NCBI GenBank assembly: GCA_002104905.1
Contig: MCFE01000161.1
Location: 85,348-149,347 of the forward strand
Origin: Basidiobolus meristosporus CBS 931.73
Taxonomy: Eukaryota > Basidiobolomycota > Basidiobolomycetes > Basidiobolales > Basidiobolaceae
Direction of reading: 5' to 3'
DNA: 64,000 nt
Shown here piece by piece: positions 37,024 to 48,147 of this stretch. The notes under the pieces are model-generated. The model worked only from the letters and a program-made list of their open reading frames with translations. It was not told where the DNA came from and made no database searches. Position numbers and translations under genes: made by a program. The stretch's first letter is position 1, and every line of letters starts with the position of its first letter.

Positions 37024-37700
37024 GTCGACTAATGGCCTTGATCATTGCTGGGGAAGGACTAAGCTTTGCAGTGGGGTTTTGGCTCAAGGAGGATTTACAG
37101 GTACGGCAGCGTGTTCAAACTCAGCCACGATCATGTGTACGTTTGTTCTCTAGCTGTGCTCCTCTACTCTGCTGCTTTTACCTGGACTACAGCTAGCTTC
37201 GGCTGACCTGGAAATAACTTCTAGAAACGGTATATCCAGAGTGATGCGATTGGTTTGCGCCCTAGTACTGGCATTCATGTTGGGGCTGGGGTTAAACGTT
37301 GGTTCACAAGCGTGAGGTGCATTTGATCCAGGAGCGCTAGAAAGTGAGACCTGTACGCCTATCAGCTCTCTGTGGGATATTTTACTGATCCTTATATGCA
37401 GGGGAATACAGTATATCACTTTTTATACCAACAGGCAGTCGTCTTTGCCAGCTACATGGTCTCATACTTCCTTGCTAAGGTGATGGATGTCACAATCTCC
37501 ATGGCTATCTCCCCACCTGTATTACCAATCAATTTGGCTCCGGGCCGGTGCTGGCTGCGGTCTTGATCCTGGTTCCAGAATGCTTGGGAGTCCGAGGAAT
37601 CCCGCCGGCATTTAGGCAGGAGCTTGATTTTCGAAAGGTGATGGTGGGCTAAATCATCGCCATGGAGTTGCTCATGGTTTCGTTGGTGGCGTATCCTTGA
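37024..37700 (+). pseudogene. Relic of an ABCG-type transporter membrane domain
   Basis: Plus-strand translation gives pieces that look like the ABC-2/ABCG membrane domain: ITSRNGISRVMRLVCALVLA, LGLGLNVGSQA, a stop, GAFDPGALESET, then in another frame QQAVVFASYMVSYFLAK followed by DVTISMAI. The order (Arg-rich start of TM1, an N-x-GALF-like loop, a YFLAK loop) fits the ABCG layout. Internal stops and frame changes and the lack of any ATP-binding half show it is broken. Recognition is from motif likeness only. Confidence 0.35.
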
Positions 37701-38604
37701 GGGAAGAGGTACACCGAACTGTTCATGTTTAATAAATCATTCGTTTCATGTGTAATATTCCTCCATTTGCATCTACACATATCCATCCGATAAAGGAATA
37801 TCCAAGGAACAGCCTTCTCAAACATAGTTATGTTAGGGTTTGGCTTCAAAACTGCTTGGTGAACACCAAGTATGGCTACTGAGAATCATATGTGATCTCT
37901 CCACGTAACCCTCACAACAGAGGGTGGGAAATGTTCGGGGATTAGGGTTCGCTCAACTTTGAGCTTACACATATGCCTCGAATCCAGAGCCACCTCACCA
38001 TTATAGATTCCAAGATTCAAGCCACGTGTGCTGCTGAAGGCCAACCAGAGTACAAAGGTCAAATAATCCCACTTTTGGAATGCTTCTATCACTCTAGTTC
38101 ATACAGGCCAAGCCGTACAAATGGCTGGTGCCGATATTGCATAGTAGAGAGCATCGCTATCTCCTGATCCCTGAAATACTCGGGCGGCTACCTTGTACAC
38201 TATCCAGCAACGTATTTTGAATGAAGCATTTCTACATCAGATTGAATTGAAACACACCTATATAAAGTGCGTATACATATATATATATATACATACATTG
38301 CTACTCTTTGAATGACGTCAACCTCGAATATACTTATTCCAGCTCAGATGTTTATGAAGAAGCAAACCAACTATGGCTCTGCTTCACTATACCGTTGAAT
38401 TTAGACCGCGTCATCATGAGAAATATGATAGACCAGTTTTGTAGGGTTAGTTCTTGGTGGGGCACCCAAATTATCCACCGTGATATTGGTCAGTCATGCT
38501 GATGGCCATGCGTCTGATCGGTGTAGTCGTAATGTGAACCTTGCCTTATGCATATATAAACGAGATTCCTCACTGACCAGACCAAAATCACTCTGGAGAA
38601 CATC
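37701..38604. other. Intergenic upstream of cyanase
   Basis: Short ORFs only (37886-38092 -, 38308-38502 +). A TA run lies at 38274-38291. A CATATATAAA box at 38551-38560 is 45 nt before the cyanase ATG and is probably its core promoter. Confidence 0.5.
38552..38559 (+). promoter_or_regulatory. TATA box (ATATATAA) of cyanase
   Basis: CATATATAAACG lies about 45 nt upstream of the cyanase start codon, implying a leader of roughly 15-25 nt. Confidence 0.5.
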
Positions 38605-39434
38605 ATGGTGAGTTCCACATAGAAGTCCAGCATTAATTCTGTTGGTCCTGGTCTCACTTCCGTCTTTCTCCTCAGGAAGTCAGAAATAAGCTACCACGTT
38701 ACTGTCGTACTTTGTTCGATGCCAAAGAAAGTCTCGGACTGAGGTATTCACTGTAAGAAATGGATACTTGTACCGCTCCGCCCACTGACACTCTATTTCC
38801 TAGCTTCGAGGATATTGGTAGGAAGATAGATCGCAATGAGGTCTGGGTGGCTGCTGTCTTCTACGGACAGGTAACTCCACACACATTGCATATCATACAA
38901 GCCACTCCATTTTAAGTCCAGCTTCATCCATTCTAGGCCAAGCCCACCGAGAAAGATATGAAAAAGTTGGCATCGGTGTTGAGACTCACCGAAGTCCGAC
39001 TCACTGAAGAATCCATGCTGAGCTGGTTCCCAGATCGCGGGGGGTAAATTTCCATCCCAGTTAAACGATTCTAACGTTGCCGAGGTCTAACCTCTCTACA
39101 GTCTGATGTCAATCCCACCAACGGATCCTACCCTGTACAGACTCTACGAAATCCTCCAGGTGTACGGCTATCCCTTGAAATCGGTTATACACGAGAAGGT
39201 AAGAAGTAATGGTGGCCACTAGTGAGCCAGCGACTAATGATTGTTTTCAGTTCGGAGATGGCATCATGAGCGCCATCGATTTCGAAACCAAGGTGGAAAA
39301 GGTAGCCGGATATCAAGTTCAGTTGTTGCAAACATCAATACTAATGTCGTCTCCGGTAGGTCGAAAATCCTGGTGGTGGAGAGCGAGTTAGGATCACTCT
39401 GGATGGCAAATTCTTACCCTATAAAACCTTTTAA
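38605..39434 (+). CDS. cynS: Cyanate hydratase (cyanase)
   Basis: Converts cyanate and bicarbonate to ammonia and CO2 through carbamate; detoxification and nitrogen supply. Seven exons, 38605-38607, 38676-38743, 38804-38870, 38937-39043, 39102-39198, 39251-39301 and 39360-39434, give 155 residues, the usual length. The N-terminal helical domain ([12 protein letters not shown] to [17 protein letters not shown]) resembles a DNA-binding-like bundle. The catalytic domain shows [18 protein letters not shown] (catalytic Arg and Glu), [15 protein letters not shown] (catalytic Ser) and the family-typical end GKFLPYKTF. The start codon appears to be an exon on its own, directly followed by GTGAGT; no other in-frame ATG precedes exon 2. 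The gene lies 134 bp upstream of an EF-hand gene on the same strand. Confidence 0.95.
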
Positions 39435-39568
39435 ATAAATCTGTACCTCTTCCATTGAATTCAATTCGAAGATCGGACTCCACTCGACCTATCCAATTTT
39501 TTTCATTCCCTATAAACATCCCAGTGTCGGCGGAGTTCACGCTGCTTTGATTTCTGCGCCTAAGAATA

Positions 39569-40671
39569 ATGTCCGATCCATACACCGAAGAAGAGCTGGC
39601 CCAGTTGTATGCCGGCCTAGATATCACCGAGGAGGAAAACGTAGACGCTGAGGAGTTCTGGGAAAAGTAAGTCAACCGTATTGGTTTCTGTTCACTTCAG
39701 TTTATCTACCAACCGAAGTCACGTCCTCACATTTTCTCCTGTCGATAGCAAATATGTGGAGATCTTCGGCGATCGGAACCTGGTCGTAAGTCTTCTGCAA
39801 GATGCGGGAGTCCAGCTTCCTGAAGATACCTTGATTCAACCCGAAAGTTGGAAGCAATTCTTTTTAGAGAAGTACTCCCAATTCCAGAAAGCCAAAGAAT
39901 CCGAAGGGACTCAAACCACGACTGGTTTTCGGGAGGTTCAGCAATCACTCAAACAATTTCAACAAGAACAAGACATGGAGCATCTCATCAATGCCTGCCA
40001 GAAAATCTTCTCGATTTTGGGTAAGTTCTGCGTAGAAGTGGTTCTTTTCATGATGCAATAGTTGCTTAAATACCTTGACTATATTTGCAATAGATGTGAA
40101 CCCTGGAAATGCCGGCTGCTATCATCTGCTTGGCTTTATCTGTTACCTTCTGAACTCTCTGCACCAGGCGCTGACACTTCTTCAAATTGGCAAGTCGATC
40201 GATGAGTCCTACGAACCTATCGATGGTGAGTGTGAAATCAGATGTATTTCGTGCCCACAACATGGTGCTAACAGCCGTTATCCAACTGTAGAGCTTGAGC
40301 AAGAGATTCACGGGTTACTCGACGAGATCGAGGGGGACGAAGGGGAACAGCCCTTGCTAGAAGGTAATGAGTTGAGTGAAGCATTGAAATCCGTCCTGGA
40401 AGCCCTCTTCAGCCGATTCGATGTGGACCAAGATGGGGCTTTGAACATGACAGAGTTGAACGAATTCGTGTTCCAGACTAATGGCACCCATCCACCGCCC
40501 CCCTTCTTCCAGCAACTCTGCCACATTTTCGACTCCAACTCGCACGGTCTTACCAAGCAAGGTTTCTTCGAATTCTTCCTTCAGCAGTCCATGGATGATC
40601 CACTGGAAACCAGACAGGATCTAGCCAAGCATGGCTTCGATCCTAAAACTTTTGCCCCTAGCCAGTGCTGA
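39569..40671 (+). CDS. EF-hand protein with TPR-like helical middle, unknown role
   Basis: Four exons, 39569-39666, 39749-40020, 40094-40225 and 40292-40671, give 293 residues. The N-terminus is acidic (MSDPYTEEELAQLYAGLDIT). The middle is helical, with a segment (YHLLGFICYLLNSLHQALTL) resembling a TPR hairpin. Near the C-terminus a canonical EF-hand loop, DVDQDGALNMTE, is followed by a degenerate second loop (DSNSHGLTKQGF), so one calcium site is likely. No membrane segment or signal peptide is seen. I do not recognise the orthologous family; calcium sensing is inferred from the EF-hand. A TATAAAC lies at about 39509. This is the last conventional gene before the transposon island. Confidence 0.85.
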
Positions 40672-42260
40672 TTGTCCTTCGGACTTTGTGAATAGTACAT
40701 CTCCTGCGAATCCCTTCTCTTCTGCTCTCGTGATATTCCCCCTGCCACAAATCCAATAAATCGGATCGAACACTTTATTTCCATCAAACCTGGGCGATGT
40801 CGAGTAGCTCACACATGTAATGCCTGCTGCCACCGCCTTATGGGATCTAAAGTAGATTCATATGGTCAAACACCTGGGCCATCACTAGCTCCACCACCTA
40901 ACGCTGGATCTATATTCCTGTATTGCACTAAATTTTTGCTCTTTGCTTGAGATGATAGCTCATCCCAGCTGACCTGATAGTTATGTGGTACAACACACAA
41001 GTTTTATGACCTTATAATGGCCTTAGAATCCAGAATTCAAGACCTGGCTCTAAGTTTTGTTTATGGAAGGCTCCTGGATGAAGTAATACAAAAATCACAC
41101 CCCAATTGGCAGAGGAAAGTGCTTTAAAATAACCATAAGCATCAAAGAAGATGTTCAGCATTCTACAAGATCATACACAACTACTTTGGCAAATGGAAGA
41201 AAGATCAGTGGAATGCCAACATAATGCCTGCAGAAATCTAGTTTTACAACTTTCAGTATCAGAGGTTCTAGACTCCTTGAGGACAGGAAGACATCCCTAT
41301 GTGCAATAATTTGGTCCTGTGGGTAGATCCAATCCAGATCAGCCATCAGGATCCTGCAAGGAGACAGCTATAACACTGGCAAGTTGGAATTCTTATCCCT
41401 CTCAATGGACTTTTAGTGGGATCTTGATGGTTTTTTGCTGTTGGGACTGCCTAATATGGTGAACAGCTTGACAGTGTTTAACAGCTTCATGCTAGATTTC
41501 TGATGGCTTTATATGCTATAAAAGTTTTGGAGATATTGGATGTGAATGGGCAAATAATGTTGTAAGTTGCACAATTATGCCTAAATATTCATCTGACTTG
41601 GTCACTTGGATTGTTGTCTACAAATCTTAGAAATCCTGCCCAAGTTCCTTGTCAGGATTTGCTTTGAGATTTCTCATGTTCTGGGTGCCTGATGTGTTGG
41701 TGAAAATATTCCAAGTTCTCTAAACAGCACCAAGCTCTGTAAATGTGTTCTTGGTGTTAAAAGTCTTGTAACCACAACTAAATAATCACCTAACTCACTC
41801 AGTTAGATTATTGTCTACAAATTTTGGAGAATTTTGGCCAATATCCTTGTTTGGATTTGCTTGTTGTAACTTCATTAAAATATCAGGTAAATGGAGCAAT
41901 TCAAATCCCAAAGTTGCCCAAATAGCCCCAAAACTCTGCACACATGTTGTTGGGACCTTCCTAAGCCTATAATATGTACTTGTCTTGCCCAGGCCATGTA
42001 GGAGTATCAATATCACTTTCACATTCAATAAATCAATCAGTAAAAACCAGACAATCTTCTGGTTCTCCCAATAGCCTCCAATAGCTCCACACTTGAGACA
42101 TTCCGGAATTGGCTCCAGGTATTTATTTTGCTAAGAGTATGCAAATGTACAAATACTACTCTTGTTTCTAATTAATCATTATGTGAAATTCACATAATCC
42201 ACTATTACTCCCAGCTACTTCCTTGATCTTCAAGGCTCTTATACCAGGTTAAGAGCCCCC
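40672..42260. other. CpG-poor repeat-derived DNA
   Basis: No gene. Base composition changes to AT-rich with almost no CpG. The segment at 41306-41700 repeats sequence found at 42507-42940 and 52756-53120 (shared GATCCAATCCAGATCAGC core), which appears to be a CACTA-element end. A probable copia LTR end lies just before 42240. Confidence 0.55.
41306..41700. repeat. Dispersed repeat, copy 1 (probable CACTA 3' end)
   Basis: Shares AATTTGGTCCTG, then GATCCAATCCAGATCAGC, with 42507-42940 and 52756-53120. All three encode, on the minus strand, a peptide like ADLDWI..Q.QI. The copies are diverged, so limits are approximate. Confidence 0.5.
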
Positions 42261-42275
42261 AAATATCACTTTAAA

Positions 42276-42404
42276 ATGCTCACTACTACTATAACTGATA
42301 TTTTTTCCTCTGCTGAAAAGCTGGATAGATCTAATTACCAAGTGTTGAAGGTGAAGATCCAGATGATGTCACAGGAAATAGCCTTTTGGGATATTGTCAT
42401 GTGA
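42276..42404 (+). pseudogene. Ty1/copia gag N-terminal fragment
   Basis: A 42-residue ORF (TDIFSSAEKLDRSNYQVLKV, then an M-rich helix and FWDIV) matches the start of copia Gag: L-x-N/S-NY-x-x-W/L-K. A hairpin GGCTCTTA...TTAAGAGCC at about 42233-42257 precedes it, where an LTR end and primer-binding site would lie. No polymerase region follows, so it is a truncated relic. Confidence 0.5.
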
Positions 42405-42506
42405 GAAGAATACTCTCCCAGGGGTGTAGGAAAAGAAGCCCCAAAGAACTAAAGGAAAGTACAGATTACCTTTTACTCCACATATCTAAGCCCTATCAAA
42501 ATTAAT

Positions 42507-44310
42507 TTGGCCTTGCAGGTGGATCCAATCCAGATCAGCTGTGAGGATTCCGCAATGAGGCTGTAACAATGCCAGCAGCTTGGAGTTGCTGACCCTCCTG
42601 ACAATCTCATTGCAAGATTGTGATGTTGTTTTGCTGAACTTACTGTCAAATGTGGTAAAAAACCTGGTGGTGTTTACTGGTCCTTGCATGGGGTTAGCTT
42701 GGCATTCATGTGGTCCTTATGTGGTCCACATTTATTTGAGCAGACCTAAACAGCTATGCAAATGGTTGCCTTATATGGTAATAAAAATGACACCATTTTG
42801 ATGGCCTCTATGCAGACCACTGTTGATATCACCAAGGCAATACAGTGGCCAACAGCCAGTCTGGTATAATACTACTCTACCAGTTTACTAAATGGTATTT
42901 CATTTTTCTACCTCCCCTCTTATGAATAGCCACAAGGTAGGAGAGTAGAGCTAGGCAAGGCAGGACCAGGAAAGGACCAAGGTGTGGATTAACATGGCAA
43001 GGCTGTTTATTCAAGATCTGTGTCTATTGGACTGAGGTGTGCTTGTTAATGCCAAAGGCATAGGTGTCTCCATGTGCACATATGTCCTCAGTATTTTGCA
43101 ACCCTTTCTGGCAGTGCTCAATGTGCCAACTCATCACATCCATGATGGATTTAAAGGTCATATTCTTGATGAGACTGTGCTATGGTATTACCTGCAACTT
43201 GACTTGTCTTCCTATCTCCCCACACATCCACTCCATAAGAAACTCCCAAAAGGTGAAGCAAGGCCCAATATTCTCCACACACCAAGCAAGATTGAGTAGT
43301 AAATGGATACAGTAGTGGTAGAGATCTGTTCATTCAGCTCTATGCTTGTAGTATAGACACTCAAATCCTGTTACAAGCTTCTTGCATAAAAGCTGTAGGT
43401 GTGTAAAGTCAGCATTGGTGATCTGCTTCTGAGTAAATATTTCAACAATGTCAATATATGACTCCCAATGCTTCCAATATACTCTTGGTAGAAATGGCTT
43501 CAGAAGGCCACTTGAATAAATATATATCCAGTTCATCCACTCCTTGCATTTGTGTAGTTGCATATGCATATGAATACTGATTGGAGCCCATCAGAAGTAC
43601 TTAGGGTAGTAGATACTCTGTAATCTCTTGCCAATTCTTTACATTTCTCTGGTATCCTAAAGGGCTAATTTAGGTTGATATGCCCTATGTACTACTTGGT
43701 AATTAGTAAAGGGACATTGTTGAAAAGCAAATGCATTGCTCCCAGTTAAAGCTTTTTCACCAACAAATACCCTCTGTCTTAAGTATCTCTAGTTTACAAT
43801 CAATTCCAAATATGTGCCAGTAGCTTATAGCTTGCCAGCTTTGCTGCAATTGCATGCTGACTTTTGTAAATTCTCTCTCTGGGAAGATGATCTTTTCAGT
43901 GTTGGTGCTAAAATATTAATAAAGCATATGAGTTATGGAATAAATCTCCTGGCTCTGACACATTTTATATCAATACCATCCATTGTGCCCAGGAAAGCTG
44001 GCTCACTTGCTCATGGCTGGGGTATCTGCAATGCAGATAATAATATGTGCTTCAATATAACAGCTACTACATAGTATCCTGCTGGAAAGCATACAAAACT
44101 CATCCAGCAATGTATACAGGTATCTATCCAGGTTGGATGGTGATTTAGGACTAGCTACCAGTGAGGCTACCATCAGATTTCTGCTCTGATACTGTAAGAT
44201 ATGAGGCAGATTCCAGTTGATGAAAGTTGGTGGCCAGATAGATTTGCTGGTAGAGTACTTGTTTAATGAGAATCCATCAATTCCCAAGGCAAAGGTATAG
44301 TTGCCCTATA
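42507..44310 (-). mobile_element. CACTA (En/Spm) element remnant 1
   Basis: Minus-strand Tnp2-type transposase pieces. The core at 44287-44003 gives DGFSLNKYSTSKSIWPPTFI, then YLYTLLDEFCML and the HIIICIADTPAMSK step, and is followed (read on the plus strand in pieces) by a degenerate CVRARRF. The downstream part at 43569-43151 gives WKHWESYIDIVEIFTQKQI, a KLVTGFECLYYKH-like segment, and YWALLHLLG. This is the order of the CACTA Tnp2 family: cargo domain, DxxALSK, WxxY, then ALLHxAD. Stops and frameshifts are many and CpG is nearly absent. The end repeat at 42507-42940 is shared with remnant 3. Limits are approximate. Confidence 0.6.
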
Positions 44311-45084
44311 AAAAACTATAGTAATGATCCCATCAAAAGGCCATCACAGATTCCAAGTCCTGTGACTAAGAGGTGCTGATTCCATCAGGGAAATGTGCAA
44401 AGACCATAATAAAATAATTGCACACCAGATATCATAAAACTTGGTCAAATTATTCATTTCAACAATACAAAAGTGGCTTTTGATTGGTTTGCTGCCAATT
44501 TTCTCACTTTCTGATCATGGAAACTCTATCACCTCCTATATTTGTGCACATTGATTGGCTATTGCCTCTTTCTCACACTCCTTACTATCTGACTCAACTG
44601 TTTCTCTTACTTTTCATGCATACAGATTGATATATTTCTGTTGAATCTTCAGTTGTACCGCAATTGCCAATTGTATTGACCTATACAAGTCCCTATACCC
44701 AACACTAACACTAAGCCCAACCCCCACTCAAAAAGTAACTCCATTAAAATCCACCACTCAATAAGTATTTCTGTTGTAACACTCTGTTTCCACAACTTTG
44801 GCAGGAACCCTAAGGTATTATGCTGTTGATCATTTACTGGCTCTGATACATCCTGGTCTTCAGCCAGCACTGAAAGGTCTAGCTCCTCAACTGCCAGTCT
44901 TTGCAATAAGTCCTCCCAATATTCAAGTGCATTTGTTTGAGCATTGCTCTTGAAGAAGTGCTGCAACCTCTTGGTGTGCCTATTAATGCTCCAAAATTCC
45001 ACCAAAGGCATTGTGATTACCTTTTGAGTTCTTGACATCTTTACTCTGTCTGTCAGTGGTATATCCACTCTGTTAAGAGCTGCA
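44311..45084 (-). pseudogene. Degenerate ORF of unknown repeat origin
   Basis: A minus-strand frame at 45068-44649 encodes EFWSINRHTKRLQHFFKSNA and an acidic segment. It lies upstream of remnant 1 on the same strand and may belong to the same element, but I cannot match it to a family. Confidence 0.3.
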
Positions 45085-45560
45085 GCTTTTTTCTTACACT
45101 TCCCTGTCTCTGGCTTGGGTAGACTTTTTCCCCATTACCTTTTCCTTTATCACTGCCAGGTCTTTCACTGCTACTTTGTCTGAGTACTTCCTGCATTGAA
45201 CTGCAATTTCTCCTTGATATATGTGGCTCTGATACATCTGTTTTGGCCCGCTTGTTCCTTGCTGGCACTCTGCAGGCTACCTGATGCTTCTGTCCTGCAT
45301 GCTTCAATCTCTCAGCCCATGCTGTGTGGGCTCCTGAGGTAGCTGCTCATTTTCATAACTGTCAAACCCTTCACTGCTACCTTGACTGAGTGCTTCTTGA
45401 GTAGAACTATCTTTTTCCTTGGTAAATGTTGTGCTGGTGCATTTGTGTATGCCTGCTTTCCCTTATTGGCACTCTTCCAGCTACCTGGTGCCTCTTTGAT
45501 GCTTGTTTGAAGCTTTTGGCCTGGCTTGTAATGGGCACTTGAGAAAGCTGCTGGCTTTTA
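45085..45560 (-). repeat. Tandemly duplicated module of about 200 bp
   Basis: Two diverged copies, about 45100-45310 and 45345-45560, share blocks such as CTTTCACTGCTAC, the following GAGT.CTTC segment and CTGGCACTCT. On the minus strand the first copy encodes a basic, Ser-rich peptide (VPARNKRAKTDVSEP). Probably an internal repeat of a transposon gene. Confidence 0.4.
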
Positions 45561-45787
45561 GCCATTGCACCCTTGTTCTTCTGCCTTTGATAATTTCTGC
45601 TATTCTTGAGTTACTTTCTTAGCATACCAATGCTAGCCCAACATCTGTTTGCTTACTTGAATCAAGGATAATGCTCATGGAGCAAGTCAAGGGCATTCTG
45701 CTTGGCCTTGAGTTCCTGATGGTCCCATGGTATGCCAGCCTTGAAGTGTTGGTGTGCTAGACTTCTAACAGACTATTGAATATTATT

Positions 45788-46242
45788 TGTTTCACCCATT
45801 GTGTTAGAGAAAATCCATTTTTTGACCTTTTTTTTAGGTCAATGTTGTACAGGATGTGTAACAGCACAGAAGAACTGTAGACATGCATCAGGTACTCAAT
45901 GCCCATGGCACTCCAAATCTAGCTCCTGTGGCTTGTAACATGTCACAAAAATGCATGGCACTATCTTGGTCCACTGGTACTATCTGGCACTATATTTGAT
46001 TATTAGCCCTAAAGTAAGATCAACAGAAAGCACTTATAGTGCCAGATAGTACCAGTGGACCAAGATAGTGCCATGCATTTTTGTGACATATTACAAGCCA
46101 CAGGAGCTAGATTCTGAGTGCCATGGGTATTGAGTATCAGATGCATGTCTTCAATCCTTTTGTGCTCTTACACATCCTGCACAACATTGATCCACAAAAA
46201 AACATCAAAAAACGGATTTTCTCCTGCATCATAGGTGAAACA
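45788..46242. mobile_element. Foldback MITE-like element with 207-bp arms
   Basis: Near-perfect inverted repeat: left arm 45788-45994, right arm 46035-46242, with a 40-nt loop. Ends are TGTTTCACC and GGTGAAACA. The inner arm ends carry ATCTGGCACTATA, the same motif as the Harbinger subterminal repeats. No coding capacity and no clear target-site duplication. Confidence 0.85.
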
Positions 46243-47404
46243 CAGGGGCTACTTTGCATTTGATTGCTCTACACCTTTTGAATGCTCATCCCATTTTTGG
46301 ACTACTTCCTTATTTGTCTGGGCCATTACATCTATCCTATTGGCTACTGCACCTAGTTGCCACATTGATACTTCAGTATGAGCTGACAACATACTTGATA
46401 ATACAAGTGGTGGTGATGTTATGCCAGCCACTTGCAGATCTTCAACTGAAAGTACTACTTTTGCTACATTCTCATCTGCCTCAGTAATATGGTCAGCTTG
46501 CGGCTCTGTAGAGATTCCCAATTGACTACTTCACTGAGAGCCTGAGGAGTCCACATTATTACCTTCAGTGGGCACATTGTCCACAGGGCCTTTGTTGGAT
46601 GTAGCCCTGCTTGTTGCACTGAATGTCAAAGCAAGCAGTTGTCCAACTGTTCTTCTGCTGCTGTCAGTGGTGGAGTTTGGTTGGGAACCATGCAACTTTG
46701 CTTTATTTTTTGGCAGCATATATATGTAAGTGAGTCAAACCAAAGGTGAAATAGTGTTACATATATGTGTGTATGTGGTGCCAAAACTTTATTTAAAATG
46801 CTTACTATGGCAGATCATCATTGAATCTTACATTCATGTAGGTGCAGTGACTCAAATACAAGACTGTCTTATATTCACATAGGTTTTGACAAAAAAAGCT
46901 ATATAATAGTGTTAGGTTACTGAGTGTCAAGCTGTTTGCCTGCTGGACAAGATTACTTGGATATAATACCGTTAGAGAAGAGAAAAAAGACCATGCAGCT
47001 ATTGTAACAAGCCTTTCAGCCATGAAGCATGCAGGCAGCATAGTAAGTATCAAAAGGATCATGGCCAGTGTTTTGCCACCCAGTTCATATGTAACCATTC
47101 ACCAGTCACTACTGTACCAACAATATCTTGCCAGCCACTTGATACCTCTATATCTGGCTGTACTGGTCACCTTGCACAAACTGAGTCAGGATAGTTTGTG
47201 ATGCCTTTAGGCTCACCCCAGCCTTCTGAATATTGCATGCAGAGTGATAGCTCTGAAGGATCAGGCTCACTGATGGATTGTGAGTGTATCTTCCCTAACA
47301 ACAGTACCCTGCACAAGCCTGGCAAAATCCCATTATGAGCCTATCTCCCTTAACAACAGTACCACACCTGAGCCTGGTCAAATCTCAATATGCAATAAGA
47401 TAAT
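46243..47404 (+). mobile_element. CACTA remnant 2, left part (split by Harbinger A)
   Basis: Holds the accessory ORF (-), a spacer, and the plus-strand Tnp2 start with a Cys/His cluster at about 46985-47085 (RRE..RPCSYCNKPFSHEACR, then a QHSKY and a GQCFATQ block). The element continues after 50807. Its unoccupied CCAACAATATCTTGCC at 47117-47132 is the paralogous empty site for Harbinger B. Confidence 0.6.
46249..46719 (-). pseudogene. CACTA-associated accessory ORF, copy 1
   Basis: Minus-strand segments 46719-46531 and 46521-46249, separated by one stop, encode SRRTVGQLLALTFSATSRAT, an acidic Ser/Gly part, and a C-terminal helix (AVANRIDVMAQTNKEVVQK) likely to form a coiled coil. A homologous ORF lies at 59238-59739 (+), in each case head-to-head with the zinc-finger start of Tnp2. 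It could be the TnpA-like second gene of the element. Function unknown. Confidence 0.5.
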
Positions 47405-48147
47405 AGACTTGTTCCATCGTACCGTGCGAGGGCGCGCGGCGCAATCCGCGGTCGCAAAGAACAATTGGGCGTGATATTATGGCTACCAGAAGACAGGATT
47501 GTTCTTGGACGATTTCGCACTATGCGGGGCGATCTCGCACACTATGGCACAATCTGACACGATGAGGTTGGCACGGATGATTGCGCCAACTCGTAATGTT
47601 TGCATCACGTGCGCGATTGGATACCGCTATAATGGCAGGTAAAATCCGGTATTTGGATATGTTTCTTTAATGTAAATGGAAATAAATGTGTATCACACTA
47701 TAAACTATACTGATACTTACCATTTTGGTTACCCTCACTCCAATTGGACGGTATCTCAGTGGTTAATTGGTCCAAAAGTATCCTGAAGCTGGCATCCCCC
47801 AATTGGCTCATTGACTACTAAAAAAGCTACCTGATTTGCCAACAAATATCCCATTTTGCCCATTGAGCAAGTAAATCCCTGATCCTAGTGATTGGGCAAG
47901 GTGTCATAGCTAGCACGCAAGCGATTGTGTAGGTGCGGAACAGATCCAATTGCTGCACTAGTATTACAGATGACGTATATATATGCAGGGTGTTTATTTA
48001 TAGGGGTTCTGTCTCAAATGTGAGACGACCTTGATATTACTTATATCAAAAATTTGATGATCACTGATTTGCGATGGCTCAATTCGGATCGCAAAAAAAA
48101 AGGGTTGTCGGGATCATTACGAATGTGAGCGATTCAAAGCAATCGCA

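Noticed and set aside
38605-39434. Cyanase as a recent horizontal transfer from bacteria
   Set aside because: Six spliceosomal introns and local-type composition argue for a long eukaryotic history; cyanase is widespread in fungi.
47394-47404. Shared AAGATAAT left flank of Harbingers A and B considered as part of the element or a long duplication
   Set aside because: The right flanks share only AAT, and the empty site in remnant 2 shows a 3-bp duplication, so the longer match is local chance or target preference.
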